Position numbers and translations under genes: made by a program
Notes under the pieces: model-generated
What the model was told of the DNA's origin: nothing
The model's database searches: none
What the model saw: only the letters and a program-made list of their open reading frames with translations
Part shown: one piece after another, positions 25,537 to 34,002 of the stretch
Layout of the letters: each line of letters opens with the position of its first letter
Numbering within the stretch: the first letter of the stretch is position 1
NCBI RefSeq assembly: GCF_014698065.1
Contig: NZ_JACJSI010000015.1
Span: forward strand, 1 to 64,000
Length of the DNA stretch: 64,000 bases
Source: Nostoc flagelliforme FACHB-838
GTDB taxonomy: Bacteria; Cyanobacteriota; Cyanobacteriia; Cyanobacteriales; Nostocaceae
Direction of reading: 5' to 3'

Positions 25537-26841
25537 ATGAATATAGGCATTGTTGGCGGGGGTATAACTGGTCTAGTATTAGCCCAACGTCTTTCACACC
25601 AAGGACATAAAGTCACTGTATTCGATAGCAACAAGCAGCTTGGTGGGCTTACCACTTATCATGATTACGGATTATTTACCTGGGATCGTTTTTATCATGT
25701 TATTCTACCTTCTGATACTCACCTAATAAGTTTTATCAGAGATATTGGTCTTGGAGATAAACTGCGGTGGCATCGAAGCTTAACAGGTTTTTATGATAAT
25801 CAAAAGTTTTATTCTATCAGTAATAGTATAGAATTTCTGCGCTTTCCTCTGTTTGGACTTATAGGTAAAATCAGATTAGCTTTTACCCTCCTGTATGGTT
25901 CACGCCTTAATAACTGGCGGCGATTAGAAAAAATTTTGGTTGAAGATTGGCTATTAAAACTCGGTGGTAAAAACACATACGAAAAGCTCTGGAAACCCTT
26001 ACTTCTATCCAAATTAGGAGAGAACTATAAGCGAATATCAGCAGTTTTTATCTGGGCTTATATCAAACGATTATTTTCAGCGCGGGATTCTTCATTAAAT
26101 AAAGAACAACTTGGTTATGTTTCAGGTGGTTACAAAACGGTTTTTGACCATATAGAAAAATTAATTTACGCAACTGGAGGCCATATTCACAAAGGCATTG
26201 CTGTGGAATATATTGCACCTCATCCAGAAGGTGGAATGTGGGTAGAATATCAGGGTAAAAAGGAGCATTTTGATAAAGTCATTTTTACTGGCCCAGTCAA
26301 TATTCTGCAACAGGTTGCTGCTAAAGAACTAGTGAAAGTTTCAGACACTGGTGAAACAGTAGAATACCTCGGTGTAATCTGTATGGTACTTATTACTCGC
26401 AAGGCCCTAATTCCTTATTATGTAGTAAATATTGCCGATAGAAATGTTCCTTTTACTGGAGTAATCGGTATGAGTAACCTAGTTTCTTTGCAAGAGACAG
26501 CAGGATATCACATGACATTTTTACCAAAATATATACTTTCTACTGACCCGTTGTTAAAACAGCCAGATGATGAATTGCGTCAAGTATTTTTCCAGGGTAT
26601 ACGTTTGATGTTCCCAGACCTAAAACCAGATGACATTGTGGCAGCACACATTAATCGAGCGATTAAAGTACAGCCACTGCAAGTTTTAGACTATTCAAGT
26701 ATTGTTCCCAAAGTGAGTACTGAAAACAATGATTTCTTTGTTGTAAATACCTCACAGTTGGTCAATGATAGCGTCAACAATAACGCAGTTGTGCGACAGG
26801 TTGATGAATTTCTCAAAAAATCAACATTACTGAATTCTTGA
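25537..26841 (+). CDS. FAD-dependent oxidoreductase (amine oxidase/UDP-Galp mutase-like)
   Basis: A 434-residue flavoprotein. The N-terminal dinucleotide-binding fold is MNIGIVGGGITGLVLAQRLS with the acidic strand end (VTVFDSNKQLGGLTTYHDYG), followed by the amine-oxidase/protoporphyrinogen oxidase-like FAD region. The C terminus has VPKVSTENNDFFVVNTSQLV, the second FAD-contact area of this superfamily. Homologues of this type occur beside polysaccharide and lipid-sugar genes, sometimes annotated as UDP-galactopyranose mutase-like. Here it is between an ArnE/F-like pair and a GT2 gene, so a sugar or isoprenoid oxidation/isomerisation is plausible but not proved. Confidence 0.85.
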   Translation: MNIGIVGGGITGLVLAQRLSHQGHKVTVFDSNKQLGGLTTYHDYGLFTWDRFYHVILPSDTHLISFIRDIGLGDKLRWHRSLTGFYDNQKFYSISNSIEFLRFPLFGLIGKIRLAFTLLYGSRLNNWRRLEKILVEDWLLKLGGKNTYEKLWKPLLLSKLGENYKRISAVFIWAYIKRLFSARDSSLNKEQLGYVSGGYKTVFDHIEKLIYATGGHIHKGIAVEYIAPHPEGGMWVEYQGKKEHFDKVIFTGPVNILQQVAAKELVKVSDTGETVEYLGVICMVLITRKALIPYYVVNIADRNVPFTGVIGMSNLVSLQETAGYHMTFLPKYILSTDPLLKQPDDELRQVFFQGIRLMFPDLKPDDIVAAHINRAIKVQPLQVLDYSSIVPKVSTENNDFFVVNTSQLVNDSVNNNAVVRQVDEFLKKSTLLNS

Positions 26842-26886
26842 AATTTAGGTAGTGGTATTCGATTTTAAAAATTATAGGAGTTACTT

Positions 26887-27714
26887 ATGAGTCTTTTTGT
26901 TCTTTTACCTGCATACAACGAACAAGAATCAATTCGCCCCTTGTTCAAAAGATTTCAAACTTTGCAACAAATCTCTAATATGGAGATAAAACTGATTCTT
27001 GTTGATGATGGCAGTAGTGATAAAACTGCTGAGACTGCTTTAGAAGTATCGCAATCACTGGGGATATTACTAAAATTAGTCCAACATTCCAAAAATGCTG
27101 GTTTAGGTCAAGCAATTAAAACAGGTTTTACAACTTTTTTAGAAATTTCTAAGGAAGGCGATTTTTTAGCTGCAATGGATTGCGACAACACTCAACCACC
27201 AGAATTATTAATAAAGATGTATAACACTATGATAGCTGGTAGCTATGATATTGCGATCGCATCTAGATATCGAAAAGGTTCTAAAGTTATAGGCTTGTCA
27301 AAATTTAGAGAGATAATGAGTTATGGAGCGAGTTGGCTTTTTAGAATTGCAGCCCGTGTAAAAGGTGTAAGAGACTATACCTGTGGTTACAGACTGTATA
27401 ACCGTACTTTCCTTAGTAAACTGGATATGTATTATGGAGACAATCTATTCACTGAAAGTGGGTTTGCTTGCATGATAGATTTACTGCTGAAAGCTAAAGT
27501 ACTCAAACCAAAAATCGCAGAAATTCCAATGGTTTTGAGATATGATCAAAAGCCTAGTGCCAGCAAAATGAAAATTCTTAAAACTATTAATCGAACTCTA
27601 AAGCTATTGTTTAAGAATTTAACATCGCCAGCGCCAACTACTGCTAATTTAAGTCAGACTTTCAATAAGCAAGAAACACTAAGAATTCCGCTGAAAATAG
27701 GAACTCGAAAATAA
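26887..27714 (+). CDS. Family 2 glycosyltransferase (polyprenyl-phosphate sugar type)
   Basis: A 275-residue GT-A enzyme. LPAYNEQESI opens the nucleotide-sugar fold, LVDDGSSDKT (Asp-Asp near 40-41) binds the nucleotide, and MDCDN (Asp98/Asp100) is the DXD-like metal motif. It has no transmembrane tail, unlike ArnC/GtrB, which normally have two. It most resembles dolichol-phosphate mannosyltransferase-like enzymes that charge polyprenyl phosphate. A ribosome site (AGGAG) lies 8 bases upstream. With the flippase-like pair upstream it could complete a lipid-linked sugar pathway; the sugar and acceptor are unknown. Confidence 0.87.
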   Translation: MSLFVLLPAYNEQESIRPLFKRFQTLQQISNMEIKLILVDDGSSDKTAETALEVSQSLGILLKLVQHSKNAGLGQAIKTGFTTFLEISKEGDFLAAMDCDNTQPPELLIKMYNTMIAGSYDIAIASRYRKGSKVIGLSKFREIMSYGASWLFRIAARVKGVRDYTCGYRLYNRTFLSKLDMYYGDNLFTESGFACMIDLLLKAKVLKPKIAEIPMVLRYDQKPSASKMKILKTINRTLKLLFKNLTSPAPTTANLSQTFNKQETLRIPLKIGTRK

Positions 27715-28085
27715 ACCTGAGTCAAGTTGGAAACTCGAGGTTTCAATATGGACGAGGTTTAGATAGAGTTTCTTGCATTTCATTCCTAACTTATGACTTC
27801 TTTCGTTGAGAATAGTGCTAAGTAAATACATATAAATTGTATTGTATATTACACTTAACTCTTCAATAAGTGAAAACTTTAAAAATTTCAGCCCGCCTTT
27901 GCGGGCTTTGCTTATATAGTGCCAAACTTCTATCTAATCTACGGGCGGATTTGCCAAGGCGTTCCTGAAGAGGAGGGAAATCCACACGTTTTTCTAGCAA
28001 CTGTGGCTTTTGCTCATTTGTTAGACTGAACACACCAGGATTTTTCAGTCAAATCTCTGAACTACGCCAGCAGACGAGGCTACCC
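27715..28085. other. Intergenic with terminator before TldD operon
   Basis: A 371-bp gene-free stretch containing a GAAACTCGAGGTTTC palindrome near 27730 and a strong hairpin terminator at 27890-27911. The remaining part upstream of tldD is presumably its promoter, with no assigned boxes. Confidence 0.5.
27890..27911 (+). terminator. Rho-independent terminator after glycosyltransferase gene
   Basis: AGCCCGC (27890-27896) pairs perfectly with GCGGGCT (27901-27907) across a CTTT loop, followed by TTGCTT. It lies about 175 bp beyond the GT2 stop and probably ends the transporter-oxidoreductase-glycosyltransferase transcript. Confidence 0.75.
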
Positions 28086-29558
28086 ATGCTTACAAGTACG
28101 CTACTTCTCTCGAATCAACTTCCCACCCTCCAATATTCTTCCACACCAGAGCGTTTCGATGAAACCTGGGAAGCCCCTCTGGCTACCCTGCTAGGACTAG
28201 GACGCGCCGCTGGTGCTGACTTCATCGAATTATTTTTAGAACGTCGCAACTATATCAGTTGTCTGGCAGAAGAAGACTCCATCACTAGTATTTCACCCAG
28301 TCTGTCTACAGGCGCGGGAGTCAGAGTATTTCGCGGTAAAGCCGACTGCTACGTTAGCACTAATGACCTTTCTTTTTCCGGTTTGAAAGCAGCCTTAGAA
28401 AAAGGTCTTTCTATCTTAGGATTGCAACTACCTACTCCTAAAGCTTTCATCCCAGAAATCAATCTGGAATTATTGAGAGATTACGCCACAAAAAGAGGTA
28501 AAGATGCATGGCTACCAGTGTGTAGCTCCATCCGAGAAATGGGAGAAATCCTTCTTGATGGTACTGCTCACCTGAAGCAAAAAGCTAGCCACATCCAATC
28601 GCGCCGTGCTACCTATTTTCGAGATTGGCAAGAAGTTTTAATCGCTGCTAGTGACGGTACTTTTGCCCGTGACATCCGCCTCACCCAATCAGTAGGATTT
28701 AACCTATTGTGTGCTGATGGTGCTAATCGTACCTCAATTAGCGATCGCGCTGGCAATACTAGTGATGCGAACTTCTTAAAAACTTGGGATTCTCAACAAG
28801 CTGCCGAAAAAATAGCAGATTCTGCTGGAAAAATGCTCTACGCAGATTATGTAGAATCGGGTACTTACCCCATAATTATGGCCAATCACTTTGGCGGCGT
28901 AATCTTTCACGAAGCTTGCGGACACCTGCTAGAAACCACCCAAATAGAACGCAATACCTCTCCCTTTGCTGACAAAAAAGGCGAAAAAATTGCCCACGAA
29001 AGTTTGACAGCTTGGGATGAAGGGCGCTCTGAAAATGCCTTTGGGACAATTGACATGGATGATGAAGGTATGCCTGCTCAAAGAACCCTATTGATTGAAA
29101 AAGGCGTTCTGAAAAACTTTTTAGCAGATAGAACAGGTTCTACACGCACCGGACACCCCAGAACTGGAAGTGGACGCCGCCAAAATTATACCTTTGCCGC
29201 TGCTAGCCGGATGCGTAATACTTATATTGATTCTGGCGAATATACCATTGATGAATTATTTGCCTCTGTTGATAAAGGTATTTACTGTAAAAAGATGGGT
29301 GGTGGTAGCGTTGGTGCTACAGGTCAATTTAACTTTAGTGTTGATGAAGCTTATTTTATTGAAAATGGCAAAATCACCAAACCACTAAAAGGAGCAATTC
29401 TCATTGGTGAAGCCAAGGAAATTATGAATAAAATTTCCATGTGTTCCCAAGATTTAGAAATTGCACCAGGTTTCTGTGGCTCAGTCAGTGGCAGTATTTA
29501 TACCACAGTTGGACAACCCCACATCAAGGTTGATTCTATTACCGTTGGCGGAAGATAA
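28086..29558 (+). CDS. tldD: TldD-like metalloprotease subunit
   Basis: A 490-residue member of the TldD/PmbA family, which cleaves peptides and matures ribosomally made peptides (for example microcin B17, antitoxin CcdA) as a TldD-TldE complex. The zinc-binding motif is [10 protein letters not shown] (HExxxH, about 281-286). The C-terminal [20 protein letters not shown] is the family hallmark of the catalytic subunit. It is unusual only in a short N-terminal extension ([20 protein letters not shown]). The partner gene follows and is probably co-transcribed. In cyanobacteria the natural substrate is not known. Confidence 0.92.
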   Translation: MLTSTLLLSNQLPTLQYSSTPERFDETWEAPLATLLGLGRAAGADFIELFLERRNYISCLAEEDSITSISPSLSTGAGVRVFRGKADCYVSTNDLSFSGLKAALEKGLSILGLQLPTPKAFIPEINLELLRDYATKRGKDAWLPVCSSIREMGEILLDGTAHLKQKASHIQSRRATYFRDWQEVLIAASDGTFARDIRLTQSVGFNLLCADGANRTSISDRAGNTSDANFLKTWDSQQAAEKIADSAGKMLYADYVESGTYPIIMANHFGGVIFHEACGHLLETTQIERNTSPFADKKGEKIAHESLTAWDEGRSENAFGTIDMDDEGMPAQRTLLIEKGVLKNFLADRTGSTRTGHPRTGSGRRQNYTFAAASRMRNTYIDSGEYTIDELFASVDKGIYCKKMGGGSVGATGQFNFSVDEAYFIENGKITKPLKGAILIGEAKEIMNKISMCSQDLEIAPGFCGSVSGSIYTTVGQPHIKVDSITVGGR

Positions 29559-29682
29559 ACTCATCAACTTCCAGGTTCTACCTGGAAACGCCTTCTTATT
29601 TTATCTAGGAAGCACAAGCTCTCCATTATTACACTCCCAGATTAAAGCAGGGAGCGAGAAAATCCCAAACCCAAAATTGACT

Positions 29683-31023
29683 ATGCCGAATATCAATGAA
29701 ATTGCAAATTCTGCCAAGGACAATGCTGATAAACTTGGTATTAAGAAATTCGACATTTATGGCTCAACAGTAGATGATACTAATGTGCAAGTAGACCAAG
29801 GAGAGCCAAAACAAGTCAAAGCTTCAAATCGTTCTGGTGTTATTGTTCGTGTCTGGAATGAAGATAATACAATGGGTGTCACCAGCACTACAGATGTAGA
29901 CCCCAAGGGACTGGAATTAGCTTTGAAAACTGCCTACGAAGCTAGTTTTTTTGGTGTTAAAGAAAATGTTCCTGACTTTAGTCCAGACGCTACTACTCCT
30001 ATCCCAAATAAACCTCAAGATAAAGCACCCCAAGCACCTGTTGCTGAACTTATAGAAAAATTGCTGGTAGCTGAAAAAGAATTACTAGCAGTTCATCCGG
30101 CAATTAGAGGTGTACCTTATAACGGTTTATCACAAAGAGATGTTGACAGATTCTATCTCAATAGCGATGGCGCAGTAAGAACTGAATCTCACTCTTTGGC
30201 ATCAGTTTACCTTTACAGCAAAACTGAGGAAGATGGAAAAAAACCGCGCAGTGCAGGTGCTTTTAGAATCAACCAGAGTTTAGATAATCTAGATATTAAT
30301 GGTTGCATCAAAGAAACTGCCGAGAAAACTATCAGTCACTTGAATTATGAAAAAATTCCGACTGGTAAATATCGAGTTGTTTTCTCAGCGGAAGCTTTTT
30401 TAAGTCTGTTGGGTGGTTTTTCTAACTTGTTTAATGCCCAAAGTATTTTGGACAATCAAAGTTTATCTACTCCTGATGATTTAGGAAAGCAAATCGCTTC
30501 TCCTTTGCTTTCAGTTTATGATGATGCACTGCACCCAGCCAACGTAGGTGCAGAAACTTTTGATGGTGAAGGAACTCCTACCCGTCAAATTTCACTGATT
30601 GAAAATGGTGTTTTAACAGGATTTCTCCATAGTGCCGGCACTGCTAAAAGATTAAATGCCCAACCCACGGGTAATGCCAGTATTGGCGCAAAAGTTAGCG
30701 TCAGTCCTAATTTTTATCACGTTTTCTCAACAGCAACTCCTGAGCAGGAGTTTAGCTTAGAAACGGCTGAAAATGTGATTCTTATCGATGATTTACAAGC
30801 TCTCCACGCTGGAGTGAAATCATTACAAGGTTCTTTTTCTTTGCCGTTTGATGGTTGGCTAGTTAATAAGGGTGTGAGGACGAGTATTGAGTCAGCAACG
30901 GTTGCTGGCGATTTCTTAGAACTCTTAAAGTCAATTATTTATGTAGAAAAAGAGGCAGAGTTAACGCCAGGGGGAGTCTGCCCGAAAATCTGGGTTGATG
31001 AACTATCGATTACTGGTGAATAA
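29683..31023 (+). CDS. pmbA: PmbA/TldE-like subunit
   Basis: A 446-residue partner of TldD. Family marks are NADKLGIKKFDIYGSTVDDT near the start, ENGVLTGFLHSAGTAKRLNA (about 316) and LSITGE at the end. The zinc motif HExxxH is absent, as expected for the non-catalytic TldE/PmbA half. The ATG at 29683 is chosen: the longer frame from 29461 reads through the end of tldD in another frame and has no family residues. The two genes are separated by 124 bp. Confidence 0.9.
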   Translation: MPNINEIANSAKDNADKLGIKKFDIYGSTVDDTNVQVDQGEPKQVKASNRSGVIVRVWNEDNTMGVTSTTDVDPKGLELALKTAYEASFFGVKENVPDFSPDATTPIPNKPQDKAPQAPVAELIEKLLVAEKELLAVHPAIRGVPYNGLSQRDVDRFYLNSDGAVRTESHSLASVYLYSKTEEDGKKPRSAGAFRINQSLDNLDINGCIKETAEKTISHLNYEKIPTGKYRVVFSAEAFLSLLGGFSNLFNAQSILDNQSLSTPDDLGKQIASPLLSVYDDALHPANVGAETFDGEGTPTRQISLIENGVLTGFLHSAGTAKRLNAQPTGNASIGAKVSVSPNFYHVFSTATPEQEFSLETAENVILIDDLQALHAGVKSLQGSFSLPFDGWLVNKGVRTSIESATVAGDFLELLKSIIYVEKEAELTPGGVCPKIWVDELSITGE

Positions 31024-31093
31024 AACTTAAAAAGTGGAGAGTTGGGAGTTTAATATAACTCTTAACTCATCACTTCGAAATTTTTACTCGCCA

Positions 31094-31534
31094 TTAATAT
31101 TCACCACCTACACTGATGGCAGTATTAAATACATCAGCACCGCTTAAATCAACACCAGCCAAAACAGCGCCATCTACGTCACTATTATATAAATGAGCAT
31201 TACTCAAATCAGCGTTGGTAAGATTAGCATTATTTAGACTAGTACCATTAACGAATGCTTCTGTGAGATTAGCAGACTTTAAATTAGCACCAGTTAAATC
31301 AGCACCCTCTAAGTTAGCCCCTTCAAGATTGGCTCCTTTTAAATTTGCATTTCTCAGGTCAACCCCTATCAGATGAGCGCCTTTAAGGTTTGCTCCTGTC
31401 AAGTTACATCCAGAACATTCTCTAGTTTGCAGTAAGCGGCGGACAGGGGCGGAATTTTCTGCTTTGACGGGAATAGGAGCAGCTAAAGATAGCGTGCTGA
31501 GTAAAGCTGCTGCCGTCAAAAAAATTCGTTTCAT
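31094..31534 (-). CDS. Exported pentapeptide-repeat protein
   Basis: A 146-residue protein with a signal peptide (MKRIFLTAAALLSTLSLAAP, cleavage about VKA-EN) and about 16 tandem A(D/N)LXX pentapeptides (LTGANLKGAHLIGVDLRNAN) from residue about 44. These form a right-handed quadrilateral beta-helix. Lumenal pentapeptide proteins are common in cyanobacteria and their roles mostly unknown. The ATG at 31534 has a strong ribosome site (GGAGGT, 7 bases upstream); the upstream in-frame ATG at 31549 lies before it and is not needed. Confidence 0.88.
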   Translation of the reverse strand: MKRIFLTAAALLSTLSLAAPIPVKAENSAPVRRLLQTRECSGCNLTGANLKGAHLIGVDLRNANLKGANLEGANLEGADLTGANLKSANLTEAFVNGTSLNNANLTNADLSNAHLYNSDVDGAVLAGVDLSGADVFNTAISVGGEY

Positions 31535-31751
31535 ATTTACCTCCGACACTTCTAGAAGTTGTTAAATTTTTAACTTTCACCATCCCACTGTGCCAAAATT
31601 ACAGAATTCTGTATTCATGCGATCGGAGGAATATATAATTTCTAGGAGATTAGGTATTCTTCCGTAAGCTAGTCCGATAGGAGTAAAATTAAAAGATTCT
31701 TAGTAAGAATTTTAGATATATGAGACTCTGGCTCCAGTTAAACCTTGAGTC

Positions 31752-31880
31752 ATATCATGTTCGACTTAATACTTATGTCATTGCGAGCGTAGCGCGGCAA
31801 TCCCAAACCTTTGCGATTGCTTCATTCCACTTCGTTGCATTCGCAATGACATATTATAAGTGATTTGCCGAACATGATAT
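31752..31880. mobile_element. MITE-like inverted-repeat element
   Basis: Perfect 12-bp termini ATATCATGTTCG (31752-31763) and CGAACATGATAT (31869-31880) flank 105 bp that are themselves partly palindromic: TGTCATTGCGAGCG near 31777 faces CATTCGCAATGACA near 31838. The ATTGCGAGCGTAGCGCGGCA core belongs to a repeat class seen in many bacteria. It has no coding capacity, so it must be moved by a transposase elsewhere. Confidence 0.75.
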
Positions 31881-32043
31881 CAGGGCTTGTGTTTACACCG
31901 TAGGCTTGCGGGGAGGGGAGACAAAGTATGGCTTTGACTCTTTTCTTTTGGGTTCTTGGGCTTTAGTAGATAATCAAGCGGACATGGACTTCCAAAAAGT
32001 TCTAAGCCACGGCAAAGATGTATCAGACTTGAATAAGTATTAG
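31881..32043 (+). pseudogene. C-terminal gene remnant upstream of ParA-like gene
   Basis: A plus-strand frame open from inside the MITE to TAG at 32041-32043. Its last part reads KYGFDSFLLGSWALVDNQAD followed by MDFQKVLSHGKDVSDLNKY, which looks coding (no stop in 60 codons, strong aromatic/hydrophobic pattern), but no start is available because the left side is the MITE. It ends 11 bp before the ParA-like start, as a co-transcribed upstream gene would. It is probably the tail of a gene cut by the element. Confidence 0.4.
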
Positions 32044-32054
32044 AGGTGGCTGTA

Positions 32055-32759
32055 ATGCCGACGATTCATTTGGTAGATGGTGAGAAAGGCGGGGTAGGGA
32101 AATCTCTCTTTACCAGGACAATGATTCAGTATTGCCTGGATAAGAAAATCCCATTTGTAGCAGTAGACACAGATAGGTCGAATCCAGATGTAGCAGAGGT
32201 GTATAAGGAGATATGTAAGTATGCTGTGTTTAGTGAGAATGAACGACAGGCTGATAAGGCAGATAGAATATTCGAGTGGGCGATAGAGAAGCCAGTAATT
32301 GTGAATTTAGCCGCACAATCGCATAGAGCAGTACAAGGGTGGATTGATTCTAATCAATTACTTGAACTAGCAAGTTCGCAGGGAGTGATGTTTTGCAAAT
32401 GGTTTGTATCGACAGGAGGATACGACAGCATCAACCTGTTTGCTCAGTCAGTGAATATCTACGGTGAAAGAATCCCTCATATTCTAGTAAGGAATTTAGG
32501 GCTGTGTGATGATTGGGAGCATATAGAGTCAGACTCAAACTTTCAGAAAATAGTAAATAAATATAAGATAAAAGTTATAGATTTTCCGAAGTTAGCATAT
32601 AAAGAAAGAAACATAATTGACCAAAACCGCCTGACGTTTGCGGAGGCGAGAGAGTACAAAGAATTTGGGATAATTGGGAGACAGAGAGTAATGAATTTTC
32701 TGAAGCTTGCTTATGCTGCTTTTGAGAAAGTAGGGATTTGGTATGAAAAAGTTGAATAG
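32055..32759 (+). CDS. ParA/MinD-like P-loop ATPase, orphan
   Basis: A 234-residue ATPase starting MPTIHLVDGEKGGVGKSLFT, with the deviant Walker A motif KGGVGKS of the ParA/MinD/Mrp superfamily and VDTDRSNPDV as the Walker A' region. The rest diverges from chromosomal ParA and has no partner ParB. It resembles small plasmid mobilisation or partition ATPases, so mobile origin is plausible. The ATG at 32055 has GAGG 8 bases upstream; a GTG at 32046 is possible. A short ORF overlaps its end. Confidence 0.75.
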   Translation: MPTIHLVDGEKGGVGKSLFTRTMIQYCLDKKIPFVAVDTDRSNPDVAEVYKEICKYAVFSENERQADKADRIFEWAIEKPVIVNLAAQSHRAVQGWIDSNQLLELASSQGVMFCKWFVSTGGYDSINLFAQSVNIYGERIPHILVRNLGLCDDWEHIESDSNFQKIVNKYKIKVIDFPKLAYKERNIIDQNRLTFAEAREYKEFGIIGRQRVMNFLKLAYAAFEKVGIWYEKVE

Positions 32760-32871
32760 CTTTGCCTTAGAGAGCTTAATCATTCCAATGAATGAAAAAT
32801 CTATTGGAACTCGGTTTTTACCACTTTGGCCAAAGAAGCCAATATTGACATTATTTCTTGGAAGTCCCTAG
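32743..32871 (+). CDS. Short ORF overlapping ParA-like gene end
   Basis: A 42-residue frame (MKKLNSFALESLIIPMNEKS) that overlaps the last 17 bases of the ParA-like gene, a layout common for translationally coupled genes. No family is recognised and the length is short. It may be the start of a second plasmid-type gene truncated on its right side. Confidence 0.3.
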   Translation: MKKLNSFALESLIIPMNEKSIGTRFLPLWPKKPILTLFLGSP

Positions 32872-32893
32872 AAGTATTCAAACTTAGATTATA

Positions 32894-33922
32894 TTAAGCC
32901 TTGCCGCTACCTAATAGGTACAACAGCGCCATCCGAACAGCGACACCGCTGGTAACTTGTGATTGAATAAGACTAAACTCTGGATCATCCATCAATTCAG
33001 AACTAATTTCAACACCACGATTGACTGGGCCTGGATGCAAAACTTTGACATTAGGTTTACAAAGTTGCACTTTTGTGCTTGTAATGCCAAATAGCTGATG
33101 ATATTCTCGCAAGCTTGGCAGTAAATGAGCCGTCATCCGTTCTTTTTGCAGGCGCAAAGTCATGACAAAATCGGCATTCTCCAAAGCTGGTTCTAGCTGC
33201 CAATGTAGAAAAAGCTGGGGAGTGGGGGAGTCGGAGAATAATTCCTGACTTCTGACTTCTGACTCTTCACATATATATTCAGCAAATAACTTAGGTAAAA
33301 GGGTTGGTGGTGCTGCCAGATGCACTTCGGCACCACTGGCAATTAAACTCCAAATATTTGATCGCGCCACACGAGAATGGAGAATATCTCCAACGATGGC
33401 AATCTTTTTCCCCTTTAAAAGTTCCAGCCGGGGGCTAGCTGGGTCAATTAGAGTAGTTATGGTAAATAAATCGAGCAGTGCTTGGGAAGGATGCTCATGT
33501 TGACCATCACCAGCATTGAGGACGCTAACTTTTACACCTAGACGATCCATTTCAGCTGCGATCGCATTTGGTACTCCTGCCTCTCGATGGCGGACTACCA
33601 TAATATCAGTTCCCATCGCCAAATAGGTTTTTGCCGTGTCGAGAATTGTTTCTCCCTTAGTCATAGAGGAAGATGCTGCGGCGAAGTTCAGGGTATCTGC
33701 ACTTAAGCGTTTCGCCGCGAGTTCAAAACTGCTGCGAGTGCGGGTAGAAGATTCAAAAAATAAATTCGCCACCACCTGTCCCTGCAAGGTTGGTACTTTT
33801 TTCGTCCGCCGTGATAGCACTTCCTGGAAACTGGCAGCAGTTTGCAAAACAGTATTATATTCAGCAGCCGTAAAGTCAGCTAGGGAAAGAACGTGATGAC
33901 GATTCCAGGTAGTAGTAGGCAT
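32894..33922 (-). CDS. pyrB: Aspartate carbamoyltransferase, catalytic chain
   Basis: The enzyme of pyrimidine synthesis that condenses carbamoyl phosphate with aspartate (342 aa, cytosol). FFESSTRTR (55-63) binds carbamoyl phosphate, HPSQALLD (144-151) is the second signature, and the aspartate loop TLRLQKERM is intact. A short peptide around residues 220-236 ([16 protein letters not shown]) replaces a variable loop. It is encoded by a CTGACTTCTGACTTCTGACT dispersed repeat in frame. No pyrI or other pyr genes are nearby. Confidence 0.94.
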   Translation of the reverse strand: MPTTTWNRHHVLSLADFTAAEYNTVLQTAASFQEVLSRRTKKVPTLQGQVVANLFFESSTRTRSSFELAAKRLSADTLNFAAASSSMTKGETILDTAKTYLAMGTDIMVVRHREAGVPNAIAAEMDRLGVKVSVLNAGDGQHEHPSQALLDLFTITTLIDPASPRLELLKGKKIAIVGDILHSRVARSNIWSLIASGAEVHLAAPPTLLPKLFAEYICEESEVRSQELFSDSPTPQLFLHWQLEPALENADFVMTLRLQKERMTAHLLPSLREYHQLFGITSTKVQLCKPNVKVLHPGPVNRGVEISSELMDDPEFSLIQSQVTSGVAVRMALLYLLGSGKA

Positions 33923-34002
33923 AGAATTTGCAGGGTGGAAACTGGGGATTGGGGACTGAGGGAGATAAGGGAGAAATAATCAATGCCCAATGCCCAATCC
34001 TT

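Larger units (their letters stand above)
31535..32054. other. Intergenic with MITE-like element and ORF remnant
   Basis: A 520-bp region. It contains the inverted-repeat element at 31752-31880 and, beyond it, a minus-free plus-strand coding-like tail ending at 32043 just before the ParA-like gene (listed separately). The first 200 bp hold nothing identifiable. Confidence 0.5.

Noticed and set aside
29461..29682. Longer start for the PmbA-like protein
   Set aside because: The extension overlaps the end of tldD in another frame and has no family residues; ATG 29683 is the natural start.
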